From an uncultured Lachnospiraceae bacterium (GTDB lineage: Bacteria > Bacillota > Clostridia > Lachnospirales > Lachnospiraceae), in NCBI GenBank assembly GCA_900542015.1, contig UQLY01000016.1:1-63415 (forward strand): 63,415 nucleotides of DNA, given 5' to 3'. This document shows, piece by piece, positions 42,583 through 51,835 of this stretch. The position numbers and the translations under genes were made by a program. The notes beneath the pieces are model-generated. The model was given only the letters and a program-made list of their open reading frames with translations, searched no databases and was not told where the DNA came from. Each line of letters begins with the position of its first letter. Position 1 is the first letter of the stretch.

Positions 42583-43703
42583 TTCATAATCCTCCTAACT
42601 ATTGGTGTTCCAAATTCAAGCGTTAAGGTCCATTTCCCGGACTTAATTACCTCATAGCATCCTATCAATCTGGCATCCGCCGAATACGATACCTCCGGTA
42701 TTTCAATCGAGCAGAAATCTCCGATATCAAAATCCTTCCGGTATTCATAGCTTCCTTCCATTGCGTCAAATTCTGTATTGATAGTCTTTACGTGTTCTTT
42801 TAACTCCACGTCTCCTTCATTATCCAACGCTGGATAAAACTCAGACTCGTCATAGTCAGATCTGTTCAATGACGATTTAAGATACAAAAACCTCGCATCA
42901 TAATCGCCCTCCCCATCTGAAAGATTGAAACCGGCTCTTGTGTAAACTTTGTCTGTTCCGTTATTGTTATATTCATTGATAACAATGTACGCATTTCTAT
43001 ATTCCGAAGTATCTATCAGCACATTTGGATTTTTTATGTTGCCGTACTTTGTTGAAAAGACAACCGGATTATTATTTTGCTGATCAGATCTCCGGTCCTC
43101 GCCCCTCCAGCATGTAAATGTCTTTTTATTCGTCTGGAAATCATATGACACCCTATAGGACATCCCGGAAGGTTTTAATATGTCATAAATTTTCCGGTCA
43201 AGATATTCCCCGTTGCGCGTATGCTCTGCATAATTTCCTCTTCCCTGACTAGGCGTCCTCTCTATCCCAAGATGAGACTCCATATAATACGGCTCCGTGC
43301 CATAATCAACATTTGCCTTAATATCCTTAAATGCGTCAAAAAACGCACATGCAACGTTTTCCGCGCAGCCTCTTTGTACGATCCAGTCAGGCGAAGCATA
43401 GATATTGGTATATCCTTTTTGGTATACAACGTGTCTGTTAAGTTCATATTCCAGAAAGTAGCCGCTAAGCTGGATATATTTATATCCGTTCTGCGACACA
43501 TAATTTACCTGGGATACTCTCCCCATTTCCGGACGCTCCGCCGTATATATATACTTAATCTCGGAGCTGTACTGGTTAAGCGGAAGCTGAATGGAAAAGG
43601 AACCGCTCTCATGGTACTTGCGTGTCCACTGTAAATTTGTAAACCGGATCAGCGATACTATCTGGTAACTGGCATCAAGCCCTATCACGTTAAACCCTGC
43701 CAT
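42579..43703 (-). CDS. Tail tip protein, ReqiPepy6 Gp37-like
   Basis: A 374-residue protein matching the siphovirus Gp37-like/tail-associated family by position and by segments such as YKYIQLSGYFLEYELNRHVV and EVSYSADARLIGCYEV. It should form part of the baseplate or hub that contacts the cell. Lies between distal tail and receptor-binding genes. Confidence 0.8.
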   Translation of the reverse strand: MAGFNVIGLDASYQIVSLIRFTNLQWTRKYHESGSFSIQLPLNQYSSEIKYIYTAERPEMGRVSQVNYVSQNGYKYIQLSGYFLEYELNRHVVYQKGYTNIYASPDWIVQRGCAENVACAFFDAFKDIKANVDYGTEPYYMESHLGIERTPSQGRGNYAEHTRNGEYLDRKIYDILKPSGMSYRVSYDFQTNKKTFTCWRGEDRRSDQQNNNPVVFSTKYGNIKNPNVLIDTSEYRNAYIVINEYNNNGTDKVYTRAGFNLSDGEGDYDARFLYLKSSLNRSDYDESEFYPALDNEGDVELKEHVKTINTEFDAMEGSYEYRKDFDIGDFCSIEIPEVSYSADARLIGCYEVIKSGKWTLTLEFGTPIVRRIMK

Positions 43704-43712
43704 GGCAACCTC

Positions 43713-44576
43713 CTACATAGCTCCATACAATTTGTTATAGTAAATGGATACGTCAAGCAGATTGGAGCCGTCGTCAGCATCGAACGAAATTTCCGTATCC
43801 CCTACATTCAACTGCATATCGTCAAACTTGGATGTCTTATCGCAATGACCGATGAAGTTTAAACCGTTCTTTTTTATTGTGGGCGGATTCGCCGTAAAAT
43901 CCATGATAATTACGTCTCCCTCTGCCATCGTATCAATTACGCGCACATAGGCGTCTCCTATGGATAATCTGGGATTTTTTACAATTCCCTTTGCCCAGAA
44001 TACCGCCTTACAATATGTATTCACGTCTCCGTCATTTTCCAAAACAACCATTTTTGCGAAGTTAAACCGCCCCCCTGTAACTCCCGTCTCTTTTTTACAT
44101 AAATACGGAAATCCCGCCATCGGAACGACGGATGCTATATTTTTTCCGAAATCTTCATATGAGCGCAAAAACGGATCAGGGCAGAGGAAGGTCACGGACA
44201 TCGTCATTTCCCTGTGCACGTTCCCCGGCGGGAGATTGAATTTATAAATCTCTCCCTCGCACCATCTGGTCACTCCCATATACGTGACATAAATTTTATA
44301 AGTCATTTTCGAGTTAAAAAACGATACAGCCTCCCGCCTCAGCACATCATTTAAATGCGGATTTCTGGATTTTGCTGCAATGCTCCTGTCCTTTTTCGCA
44401 ATTCTGGAGGAGGTAACAATATCGCCGTCCCCAACTGCGTTTTCCGCGGTACTGATATCGTTCTCAAATGTTCCAAACCCGTCCAGTCCGTCAGATGGGA
44501 TTTTCCAATCTGTTCCATCTATTACAAATTCCTTTTTATCACTACGCACAATACGCACATACACATTAGTATCCAT
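43713..44576 (-). CDS. Distal tail protein (phage tail family)
   Basis: A 287-residue siphovirus distal-tail-like protein (DWKIPSDGLDGFGTFENDIS, FLCPDPFLRSYEDFGK). It caps the tail tube and joins it to the baseplate. Overlaps the tape-measure gene end by 11 bp. Family placement from motifs and gene order. Confidence 0.85.
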   Translation of the reverse strand: MDTNVYVRIVRSDKKEFVIDGTDWKIPSDGLDGFGTFENDISTAENAVGDGDIVTSSRIAKKDRSIAAKSRNPHLNDVLRREAVSFFNSKMTYKIYVTYMGVTRWCEGEIYKFNLPPGNVHREMTMSVTFLCPDPFLRSYEDFGKNIASVVPMAGFPYLCKKETGVTGGRFNFAKMVVLENDGDVNTYCKAVFWAKGIVKNPRLSIGDAYVRVIDTMAEGDVIIMDFTANPPTIKKNGLNFIGHCDKTSKFDDMQLNVGDTEISFDADDGSNLLDVSIYYNKLYGAM

Positions 44577-46596
44577 ACGGCATCCCTTTCATAAGCCCAT
44601 ACCTCGACTCAATTCTTACGGCTCTTGCCAACTCATCGGGAGTGGCTATTTCTCTGTTTATGTTAAGGATTTGGGTAAACGAGCCCTCTTCTCTTCCTTT
44701 ATAGGAAGCGGCGCCTTCCACGCTGGTCAATGTGCTTAAAGATGCTTTGATATTCCTCGTTATTCCATCCGGAGCCATCAATTCATCTATTCCTTCATCA
44801 AAACCAGCTACGCACATACGACCGATGTAAGCAAATTCTTTGGAAGGGGAATGAATACCAAGTGCGCCCTTTGCAGCATCAAGTAAGTTTTGTGCAAGAG
44901 ATTGTACTTTCCCCGTCAGCCAATCCCAACCGGCTGAAATGCCGTTCCAAATCCCTTGAATTATCTGTGTCCCCACATCGAGGAACCCGAACGCACCATC
45001 TAGGAATTTATCGATTAGTTTCCCTATCCAATCCGGTACAAGACCTTTTAATTCCTCCCATTTGCTCTCTATGCTCTCTCTTATTTTTCCGATAAATTTC
45101 TTGCCGATTTCCAAAAATTTGGAAGCCAGAGATATAAATTTATTCGTAATCTGCACAACCAAATTCGGTACTATCATAAGCAATGAAGGCAGATAAGCGA
45201 TTAAAGCCTGTGCAAGAGTGAAGATCATTTTATTGGATGCCTCCACCAGTTTTGGCGCATTCTCGATCAGAGCCGTTACCAAATTTGAAATAATCTCGGG
45301 GATTTTTTCAATAAGTACAGGAATCGCACCGATCAGCCCCAAAGCCAAACCAGTCATAAGCTGTACTGCTGCCTCAACGAGCAAATCTATATTGTTGATA
45401 AGCGTCTCGACAATCTGTAAAACCACATCCACGATTGCCGGAAGCAATTCGGGCAGCGCTTGAGCAATCCCGAGGGCGAGCTGCAAAAGGATTTGAATGC
45501 CGGCATCTAAAATCAGGGGCAAATTCTCCTGAATGGCGAGAACGATCGTATCAATTGCCTCCACCATCTTAGGCATCAGCTCGGGCAGCGCTTGAGCAAT
45601 GCCAACGGCGAGCTGGGCGATCAATTCTAAGCCAATCGTAATAAATTCCGGAACGACCTCGATCAACGCGCCGATCAGTTGCTCCGCCAACTCAATTGCG
45701 GTTTCCGCAATCAGCGGAAGATTTTGCTCAATGCCATCCGACAGTGAATTGACCATGTTGATTCCGGACGAAACCAACTCCGGTAAAACATCATTTAAAA
45801 TTCCCGGAAGCTCCTCCATAATAACCGGAAAGAGCTTTTCAATCAGGGTTCCGACTCCTGTGACAGCCGTCTCAACCCGCGGAAGAATATTTTCGGCGGC
45901 GGCAGCGACGCTGTCTACGAAATTATTGACAAGCGCATCAAAGTCCTGTGTATCATCCGCTATCCCAACAACGAGATTTGACCACGCCGCTTTTGCAGAG
46001 TTCAGGCTGCCTTCGATGGTCGTCGCTGCTTCTTTTGCGGTCGTGCCCGTAATCCCCATTTCTGTCTGTACGACATGGATCGCGTCCACAATATCCGCAA
46101 AGGAGGAAATGTCATATTTGATACCGGATAGTTTTTCGGCATCTTCCAACAACCGCTGCATTTCTTCCTTGGTTCCGCCATAACCGAGCTTTAGATTGTC
46201 AAGCATGGTATAATTCTGCTTTGCAAAACCCTGGTACGCGTTTTGGATCATTTCCATAGACGTGCCCACTTTGTTCGCATTGTCAGACATATCGGTAATT
46301 GCTAGATCGGCTTTTTCTGCAGCCGCAGCCGTATCATTATCAAGACTTTGCAATAAGGACGCCGAAAAACTTGTAACGGTTTCCATATAGGCATTTGCGG
46401 ACATTCCTGCCGTTTTATAGGCATTATCCGCATAATCCATTACTACGTCCTTGCTGTCCTTAAACAGCGTTTCCACGCCACCTACAAGCTGCTCATATTC
46501 TGCATAGCCCTGCACAGCGCTATTGATCAAGGCTGCGGATGCCGTTGCTCCCACTGCTACAAGAGCTGATGTTGCAGCCGTTCCAGCCTTAGCCAT
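44566..46596 (-). CDS. Tape measure protein; start region frameshifted
   Basis: At least 676 residues. Long hydrophobic, helical repeats (IAQALPEL appears twice, about 39 residues apart) and a TMP-like N-terminus. Sets tail length and helps DNA entry. Homologous coding continues upstream in frame to 46,695 (SDGKLIFDTKLNTN) but has no start codon there: the ATG at 46,701-46,703 is followed by TCAGG, then TCAGAC, a 5-bp insertion that breaks the frame. Translation may start at 46596 or the gene may be damaged. Confidence 0.85.
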   Translation of the reverse strand: MAKAGTAATSALVAVGATASAALINSAVQGYAEYEQLVGGVETLFKDSKDVVMDYADNAYKTAGMSANAYMETVTSFSASLLQSLDNDTAAAAEKADLAITDMSDNANKVGTSMEMIQNAYQGFAKQNYTMLDNLKLGYGGTKEEMQRLLEDAEKLSGIKYDISSFADIVDAIHVVQTEMGITGTTAKEAATTIEGSLNSAKAAWSNLVVGIADDTQDFDALVNNFVDSVAAAAENILPRVETAVTGVGTLIEKLFPVIMEELPGILNDVLPELVSSGINMVNSLSDGIEQNLPLIAETAIELAEQLIGALIEVVPEFITIGLELIAQLAVGIAQALPELMPKMVEAIDTIVLAIQENLPLILDAGIQILLQLALGIAQALPELLPAIVDVVLQIVETLINNIDLLVEAAVQLMTGLALGLIGAIPVLIEKIPEIISNLVTALIENAPKLVEASNKMIFTLAQALIAYLPSLLMIVPNLVVQITNKFISLASKFLEIGKKFIGKIRESIESKWEELKGLVPDWIGKLIDKFLDGAFGFLDVGTQIIQGIWNGISAGWDWLTGKVQSLAQNLLDAAKGALGIHSPSKEFAYIGRMCVAGFDEGIDELMAPDGITRNIKASLSTLTSVEGAASYKGREEGSFTQILNINREIATPDELARAVRIESRYGLMKGMPYGY

Positions 46597-46709
46597 TCCT
46601 CCGAATGCACTGGCAGCGGTCTTTCCAATACCCGCAAGCCCGGTAACAACCCCATTAGTATTCAGTTTTGTGTCAAATATCAGTTTACCGTCTGACCTGA
46701 CATAATCTC

Positions 46710-47255
46710 CTAATCAAAATAACTGCTAAATTTATCTGCTTCCATTTGCTCTTCCGGAGTGAGCCTGTCGATCTCCCAGGCACGACGCAATTCTTCATAT
46801 ACGTCTCTGCGGTTGTCCGCAGCCTGCTTTTCATAACACCGATATCCCATAACCTCGCGAAGTTTCGTCTGTTCATTGACTCCCTTTAATAACGCCAAAA
46901 ACTTATGCCAATGCAATTCCGGAATATCTATCAGGTCTATTCCGTACTGTCCTAAAAAAGCCGCATAAATCAAATCCGCATCCAGGTCATAGTCAATAAT
47001 CACGGCATCGCTATGATTGCCGACGCTTCTCGGGAGCAACGACTTCGGTCTACTGAATGAAAACAAGTCCGATATATTGCAATAAGCCGGCATATCATTC
47101 TTAAAAAGATAAGATACGTCAATGCGATCTCCCGCCCGCATATTCATAGCTTCATTTTCAAACCGCATCCAAACACGATAATCGGTATAAATAGAATAGG
47201 GACTGCCGCCTATATCAACGACATTCGGCAATCCCTTTTTTGTCAAATCCATCAT
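46710..47255 (-). CDS. Phage Gp15 family protein
   Basis: A 181-residue protein of the bacteriophage Gp15 family (SIYTDYRVWMRFENEAMN, FHWHKFLALLKG-like ELHWHKFLALLKGVNEQT). Sits between Gp14-like and tape-measure genes, where tail-assembly chaperones are found. Overlaps the preceding gene by 4 bp. Likely aids tail assembly. Confidence 0.88.
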   Translation of the reverse strand: MMDLTKKGLPNVVDIGGSPYSIYTDYRVWMRFENEAMNMRAGDRIDVSYLFKNDMPAYCNISDLFSFSRPKSLLPRSVGNHSDAVIIDYDLDADLIYAAFLGQYGIDLIDIPELHWHKFLALLKGVNEQTKLREVMGYRCYEKQAADNRRDVYEELRRAWEIDRLTPEEQMEADKFSSYFD

Positions 47256-47635
47256 TTGTTCCCCATATTCTGCGCCACTTTAGCAAGCTCAATAATATTG
47301 AGAATATTCATGGTCTCCAGCCCGCGCACCCGCGATCTTAACTGTTCGGCTTTATAGCCGTTTACCGGCTTGTCATATGCTTCTACGATTTTGATAAAGG
47401 CAAGCGACACATCGGACAAATCCACCTTGTTGATATCATCCGATCCAAGAATTTCCTTTGCGGCGTCCACCCCAACAAGACCGCTGACAAAATCAAAAAT
47501 TTTCTGAAATTTTTCTCTGATAGAAAGCCCCTTTACGTTGTCAATGTTGGATACCTTCTCCATTTCCTCCACAACTTCAAGCGTTTTAGGCGGAAGGTCA
47601 TAACTCCTTCCGTTTACAATTACTGTATACTGCAT
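47252..47635 (-). CDS. Tail assembly chaperone-like protein (Gp14 position)
   Basis: A 127-residue soluble helical protein (VSNIDNVKGLSIREKFQKIF). Between the tail tube and Gp15 genes, the usual place of the first tail chaperone in this phage type. No slippery frameshift was identified between it and Gp15; the two overlap by ATGA. Confidence 0.75.
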   Translation of the reverse strand: MQYTVIVNGRSYDLPPKTLEVVEEMEKVSNIDNVKGLSIREKFQKIFDFVSGLVGVDAAKEILGSDDINKVDLSDVSLAFIKIVEAYDKPVNGYKAEQLRSRVRGLETMNILNIIELAKVAQNMGNK

Positions 47636-47653
47636 TTCTTCATCCTCCTTCTT

Positions 47654-48151
47654 TTATTCTGCGTTAGATACATAAGCCGGAACGCCGTCTGTTACAGTGC
47701 ATGTCCCGCGGTCAATTTCAAAGATGCTGAATTTGAAATAGATTTTTTCCGCAACAGTGTCAAAATGGTCGAGTGTCAGGGTACTTTTCGTGTTCCACGC
47801 GTTAAACTTAGGGGCATCCTCTGTTCCTACATTTCCGTCAAATACGATCAGCATCCGCTTCTTGACCTCCTCGCCGGTAGGAAGGTTAAAAAACATGTTA
47901 TAGAGATAGTCAAATGCTTTATCCCCCTTATTACTCTGCAATTCCTGTGACAGCTCCGGTTTATAATACTTGATATCCGTCTCCGGCATTTCGTTCTGAA
48001 TAAAATCGTTGTCCTCAGTCTGTGCGTTCAGCACCAGATCAAAAACGGTAGATCTTCCGATCCGTGCCCAATCAGCCGCAGACGCAGAGTCCGCCGCAAT
48101 GTCCAGAAACGGAATTGTTCTATGTTTTTTTAATCTTGTTAATTCAGGCAT
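47654..48151 (-). CDS. Major tail (tube) protein
   Basis: A 165-residue beta-rich protein. Size and position before the chaperone genes point to the siphovirus tail tube (STVFDLVLNAQTEDNDFI, STLTLDHFDTVAEKIYFKF). Forms stacked hexamers around the tape measure. Confidence 0.8.
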   Translation of the reverse strand: MPELTRLKKHRTIPFLDIAADSASAADWARIGRSTVFDLVLNAQTEDNDFIQNEMPETDIKYYKPELSQELQSNKGDKAFDYLYNMFFNLPTGEEVKKRMLIVFDGNVGTEDAPKFNAWNTKSTLTLDHFDTVAEKIYFKFSIFEIDRGTCTVTDGVPAYVSNAE

Positions 48152-48563
48152 ATAAATCCTCCCTTTCCCTTGTATATGTAATTGATAGTGTCAACTGATA
48201 TAATGTTTCTTTATCCTCCGCCTTCATCGGATACGGCGCCCCCGTAATGGATAAATCATTCACTTCCCTGTTTCCATCGAGCTCCGGAAAGTCATACAGG
48301 AAGGCAAAATCATCGACCCAGTAAGTAAGATTTTCTAGCCATTCGTCAGCCTCTTTTCTCTCAGTGCCGGATAATGTTTTCTGCCTTGCCAAAAATTGAT
48401 AATATTCCGTGATCTGGTAACTGGCATCGTTAAATTCTTTGACGTCCCTTCCGGCGGACTTGAAGAGCCCGTATTGATCGGAGCCGTCTGGAACATGGCT
48501 TAAATCGATTTCAAGCCCGTCATATTTTTTTAACAAATCAACGATATATTTTGATATGGTCAA
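48144..48563 (-). CDS. Tail completion / terminator-like protein
   Basis: A 139-residue protein, beta-alpha mixed, in the tail-terminator slot before the major tail gene. TTG start after AGGAG. No named domain is certain; the call rests mainly on gene order. Confidence 0.6.
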   Translation of the reverse strand: MTISKYIVDLLKKYDGLEIDLSHVPDGSDQYGLFKSAGRDVKEFNDASYQITEYYQFLARQKTLSGTERKEADEWLENLTYWVDDFAFLYDFPELDGNREVNDLSITGAPYPMKAEDKETLYQLTLSITYTREREDLYA

Positions 48564-48904
48564 TCTCCGTCTCCTCCTTCGTTCACTCTTCGCCGCGCTC
48601 CTTCTAAAATATCTTTTCGGTGTTCCTGTTTCATTCTTTCAAACCAGAAATTACCTCTTTCAGGAGCGTCCCGAAAATCCGCAGGCATGTAATACCATCT
48701 TCTGGCATAAGGCGTATTGTAAATAACTTCTCCGCTTCCAATCTTTGTGTTAATCTCTCCGGATTTTATTAAATCTCCATGATCTTTTGGTACCTTTGGA
48801 TCGCAAAGCCGCAGGCATTCCGAATCAATATACTGCTGAACCCTTCCGCCTTCATCCAATCCGAGTTTTTTCAGGACTCTTTTTGTGTCGATTTCAACAG
48901 CCAC
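48560..48904 (-). CDS. Minor capsid / head-tail connector protein
   Basis: A 114-residue protein (YNTPYARRWYYMPADF, NFWFERMKQEHR) with the signature of the HK97 gp10-like/minor capsid group. GTG start. It lies between two other connector genes, each overlapping or close. Confidence 0.75.
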   Translation of the reverse strand: MAVEIDTKRVLKKLGLDEGGRVQQYIDSECLRLCDPKVPKDHGDLIKSGEINTKIGSGEVIYNTPYARRWYYMPADFRDAPERGNFWFERMKQEHRKDILEGARRRVNEGGDGD

Positions 48905-48923
48905 AAGTCTGAATAAATCCGCC

Positions 48924-49289
48924 CTAAGCAGCCACCACCTTGATATTCTTTAAAAACGACCTGTTTGAATTATCATTCACGGACTTGATCAGCCCGCTCT
49001 TTTCATACTTGTCCAACAGATCAGACAGCCTCTGTCCCTTTACATCAGACACAATATCGGGGATATCCCCCAGAAATATCGCATCCTCCTCCCGTCTGGC
49101 AGAAATGGTAAGTCCTTCGTAGGTCCCTTCCGGAAAGGTTATGGAGGCATACCGCACAACGCTGATTTTTCCGTTGTCGTTTTGCTTCTCGGTTTTATCC
49201 GCCCACTGTACGCCTTCAACCACTGTACGCTTCCATTCGGTATCAGATATTTTGTTGTAGACTGTTACTGTATCCGTGAATAATGCCAT
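48924..49289 (-). CDS. Head-tail joining protein-like
   Basis: A 121-residue protein (FTDTVTVYNKISDTEWKRTV) with the pattern of minor capsid/head-closure proteins. ATG 49289 (MALFTD) with AAAGG upstream is preferred over an ATG at 49304 inside the preceding tiny gene. Confidence 0.7.
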   Translation of the reverse strand: MALFTDTVTVYNKISDTEWKRTVVEGVQWADKTEKQNDNGKISVVRYASITFPEGTYEGLTISARREEDAIFLGDIPDIVSDVKGQRLSDLLDKYEKSGLIKSVNDNSNRSFLKNIKVVAA

Positions 49290-49293
49290 ACTA

Positions 49294-49401
49294 TTACCTT
49301 TCATAATTGGTTAATACGTCTGAAAAATGAACCTTTCTGCCAAGTGATGGACTATGAACACCTAATAATGCACAAACAAAAATCCTAAATGCTCTCTTCA
49401 T
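49294..49401 (-). CDS. Tiny protein between connector genes
   Basis: A 35-residue frame (MKRAFRIFVCALLGVHSPSL) whose ATG overlaps the stop of the preceding connector gene (TGATG), typical of translational coupling. Fills an otherwise empty 96 bp. Function unknown; it could be a chance frame. Confidence 0.4.
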   Translation of the reverse strand: MKRAFRIFVCALLGVHSPSLGRKVHFSDVLTNYER

Positions 49402-49757
49402 CAATATGCGCCTATCAATCCGGTACCCGAAAGCCATGCTCTGATTGAGCTCTGCAGCTCACTCCTAAGCTGTTCCTCCGTCTGGACAACATAACTCTCG
49501 GAATATCCGTCATTGCTGACGGAAGAAACGCCCTTGCCCTTACCGGACTTTCCGTCTGCCGACATTTTGTCCATAACGTTACAGATGCAGTCTTGAAGCT
49601 GTTTATACCCAAACGTATCCGCCGTAATGGAAGCCCATCTGATGGGTCCTATCACGGCGCAGATTTCCTTTTCCGCCAAGGCTTCGGCTTTATCAAAATT
49701 CTCTTTTTTTACGATATCATGAAGGGAGCTGTAATCCTCCCAATTTACATGCGGCAT
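49401..49757 (-). CDS. Head-tail connector protein (Gp6-like position)
   Basis: A 118-residue, mostly helical protein (NWEDYSSLHDIVKKENFDKA). Directly after the major capsid gene, where the adaptor of siphophages is usual. Call from order and size. Confidence 0.65.
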   Translation of the reverse strand: MPHVNWEDYSSLHDIVKKENFDKAEALAEKEICAVIGPIRWASITADTFGYKQLQDCICNVMDKMSADGKSGKGKGVSSVSNDGYSESYVVQTEEQLRSELQSSIRAWLSGTGLIGAY

Positions 49758-49774
49758 TTACAGCTCCCTCCTTT

Positions 49775-50788
49775 TTATTCTGTCACGGTGGATTTATGCA
49801 AATAGATGCCGGCGCGCTTGTTCTCATACGCATCTGCAATGGCAACCTGCCTGTAGCCGTATTTATAAGCATCTGCATCCTGATTCTGATCCGGCTCAAT
49901 AATTTTGCTGTTTACGCGTTTATTAAACTGGATAACCGCGCTCTTTTCCACTACCATAAAATTGATATTGCTGCCGGGCGCCTTTGTCATTTCGTAGTAA
50001 GAAGAAGCGCTCGGGTCGCCACTCGGAGTTTTTACTACAGAATAGTTTTCGCCCGATTTTGTGTAATAGCTCTTGCCTTCCACAACCGCCGTATCCTTGG
50101 ACAACTCATATTCAGCGGACGCGCGTCTGTATCCTCCGACCTTCTGCTCTCCCTCGCCTGTCAACTGCTTGATCGACGTATAAAATCTGTTCTGCGGCAT
50201 TTCAACAATCTGACCAAATCTTTTAAGAACCTCTTTTGATTTGGTTGTATCCATATCATCCACCAGCCCTTTCAGACCTGTTTCGATGAAAAGAATACGG
50301 TTTGCTTCCGATACTTCATCATTGTTCATCTTTGTAGTGGCAGCTCTCAAAGCCTTTACTACGTCGGCACCTGTAGATAAGTTTGCCGCGTCAACGGTGC
50401 TGATATCGGACAAGGACGCATATTTCGCCATTCTGAAAGCGTCAAGCTCCGGAATAACCTTTGTCCTTACAAATTCACTGGATAACTTTCCGAATACCAT
50501 ACCCATAGTCTCGATGTTATCCATCACGTCAACCGTAAACATACGACCGCGGTCAAAATTGCATTTTACTGTCTCAAAAGTAAAATCAACGTTTCCGTCT
50601 ACGTAACCGGAGTTACGGCTGTAATCTCCAAGTCCGTCCATGGAAATCCTAGGAATAATCAGCTCATTCGCATTTGCGCCCTGGCTGACCAGTTCATTTG
50701 CCCCGTCTAACACATTCGTTTTTGATTCTAATTTGTAAATCTCATCCAATAAAGCGATGTACTTTTTAAATAACTCGATAGCGTTCAT
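49775..50788 (-). CDS. Major capsid protein
   Basis: A 337-residue HK97-type capsid subunit (GANELVSQGANANELIIPRI, GYRQVAIADAYENKRAGIYL). A 30-40-residue insert near residue 235 (KDTAVVEGKSYYTKSGENYS) may be a surface loop. Preceded by a scaffold-like gene, followed by the connector. Forms the head shell. Confidence 0.85.
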   Translation of the reverse strand: MNAIELFKKYIALLDEIYKLESKTNVLDGANELVSQGANANELIIPRISMDGLGDYSRNSGYVDGNVDFTFETVKCNFDRGRMFTVDVMDNIETMGMVFGKLSSEFVRTKVIPELDAFRMAKYASLSDISTVDAANLSTGADVVKALRAATTKMNNDEVSEANRILFIETGLKGLVDDMDTTKSKEVLKRFGQIVEMPQNRFYTSIKQLTGEGEQKVGGYRRASAEYELSKDTAVVEGKSYYTKSGENYSVVKTPSGDPSASSYYEMTKAPGSNINFMVVEKSAVIQFNKRVNSKIIEPDQNQDADAYKYGYRQVAIADAYENKRAGIYLHKSTVTE

Positions 50789-50805
50789 TTACATGCCTCT
50801 CTTTC

Positions 50806-51381
50806 CTACTTCTGTACAGGCGGAAGCCCCATAATTGACCGGATATTTGCATCCGCTTCCTGGCTGCCACCCTTATTTACTGTTCCAATCGGATTACCGC
50901 TGCCGATATTCTGCGATTCATCCTCTCCAAAGAGCATCTTGCTGTCCTCTTCCTCGGATAACGTCTTAAGCGCTGCGGCGATATCCTCTTTCTGGTTTTT
51001 CGATGCCTTTAAGGTATCCACATCCAGCAATGCCGTGATTGCCTTGGCGTTTTTACCTTTTGCCGAAGAAATTGCCGCTTTCAGCATCTCGTCGAAGTCT
51101 CTGTCCGCAATCTGCTGCTGAAACTCCTTATCCTTCTGCTCAAGATCGCCTTTCAGCCTGTCAATTTCTTCTTTGAGTGCCTCGGGGTTTACATTTTCAA
51201 GACCCTTTAATTTTTCCCCTGCTTCGCCGAGATCCTTTTCTAAAGTCTGCGCCTTTGTGCGCTGCTTTTCCCAATCGGCTACCGTCTTGTAATTTTCCCC
51301 AACAGCTTTCACAATTTCTTTCTTCTGGTCGTCTGTGGTTTCTACGCCGGCATCTGCCAAAATCTGTTCAATGTTCTTCAT
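50806..51381 (-). CDS. Capsid scaffolding protein, GP20-like
   Basis: A 191-residue, highly charged helical protein (RLKGDLEQKDKEFQQQIADR region) with the phage minor structural GP20 pattern: N-terminal helix, long coiled coil, acidic C-terminus. Sits just upstream of the major capsid gene as expected for a scaffold. Confidence 0.88.
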   Translation of the reverse strand: MKNIEQILADAGVETTDDQKKEIVKAVGENYKTVADWEKQRTKAQTLEKDLGEAGEKLKGLENVNPEALKEEIDRLKGDLEQKDKEFQQQIADRDFDEMLKAAISSAKGKNAKAITALLDVDTLKASKNQKEDIAAALKTLSEEEDSKMLFGEDESQNIGSGNPIGTVNKGGSQEADANIRSIMGLPPVQK

Positions 51382-51433
51382 TTGCTACTCTCCTTAAAAT
51401 AATTTATTTACCGGACTTTCTCCGGTTAGGAAA

Positions 51434-51505
51434 TTGCGGGTGGAGGGGTCGAACCTCCGCCGACCAACTTAGGACGCTGGTATGCTGCCATTACACTAAC
51501 CCGCG
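51434..51505 (-). tRNA. Prophage tRNA-Arg (CCT anticodon)
   Basis: Minus-strand cloverleaf within the late operon: acceptor GCGGGT/ACCCGC (position 1-72 mismatched), a short D arm, anticodon stem CCAGC/GTTGG with loop GTCCTAA (CCT), T arm GGAGG-TTCGACC-CCTCC. No CCA encoded. Reads AGG, a codon often rare in such hosts. Confidence 0.85.
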
Positions 51506-51563
51506 ATGCAGGCGGAGTATGGGAAACCCCGCCCGATTTATTGGAGGTAATAGATAAAAGCAA

Positions 51564-51599
51564 ATAAAAAAGAGCCAATGCTTCATAAGCACCGACTCC
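51564..51599 (-). terminator. Terminator in the small-gene RNA element, copy 2
   Basis: GAGTCGGTGCTT and AAGCATTGGCTC pair (with wobbles) around ATG, then T6. Part of the structured element at 51,564-51,640 that begins at the tiny gene's stop. Confidence 0.7.
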
Positions 51600-51640
51600 A
51601 ATAGTCCTTCCATCATGCCAATTCATGATGCGACAATATT
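51564..51640 (-). ncRNA. Stop-codon hairpin plus terminator element, copy 2
   Basis: A hairpin (GCATCAT/ATGATGG) carries the stop codon of the tiny gene above it, followed by GAAGGACTATTGGAGTCG leading into the terminator. The same arrangement and conserved block occur at 57,107-57,175. Confidence 0.55.
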
Positions 51641-51760
51641 CTTTTTAACTTCATACACAACAAGCGTTCCGTCCGGCTTTTTCCTGACTTCGGCATTGTT
51701 GCCATTCTTGATCACTATCTTTCTGATAGCCTCCATTATTTTTTTATCATCCATACGCAT
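51623..51760 (-). CDS. Tiny phage protein (45 aa)
   Basis: Reads MRMDDKKIMEAIRKIVIKNG then NNAEVRKKPDGTLVVYEVKK, charged with a beta-rich second half; possibly like XtrA/YqaO-type small phage proteins, unconfirmed. AAAGGTG lies upstream; the ATG at 51754 has better spacing. It ends inside the hairpin of the RNA element. Confidence 0.55.
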   Translation of the reverse strand: MRMDDKKIMEAIRKIVIKNGNNAEVRKKPDGTLVVYEVKKNIVAS

Positions 51761-51835
51761 AACACCTTTTAACAGAACAGTTGTTTGCTATATGGTTATT
51801 ATAGAATAGGACCTTCTTTTTTTCAAGGCGTTTTT

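Noticed and set aside
46685..46876. A separate small minus-strand gene before tape measure
   Set aside because: The frame is a shadow of Gp15 and the broken tape-measure start; no ribosome-binding site.
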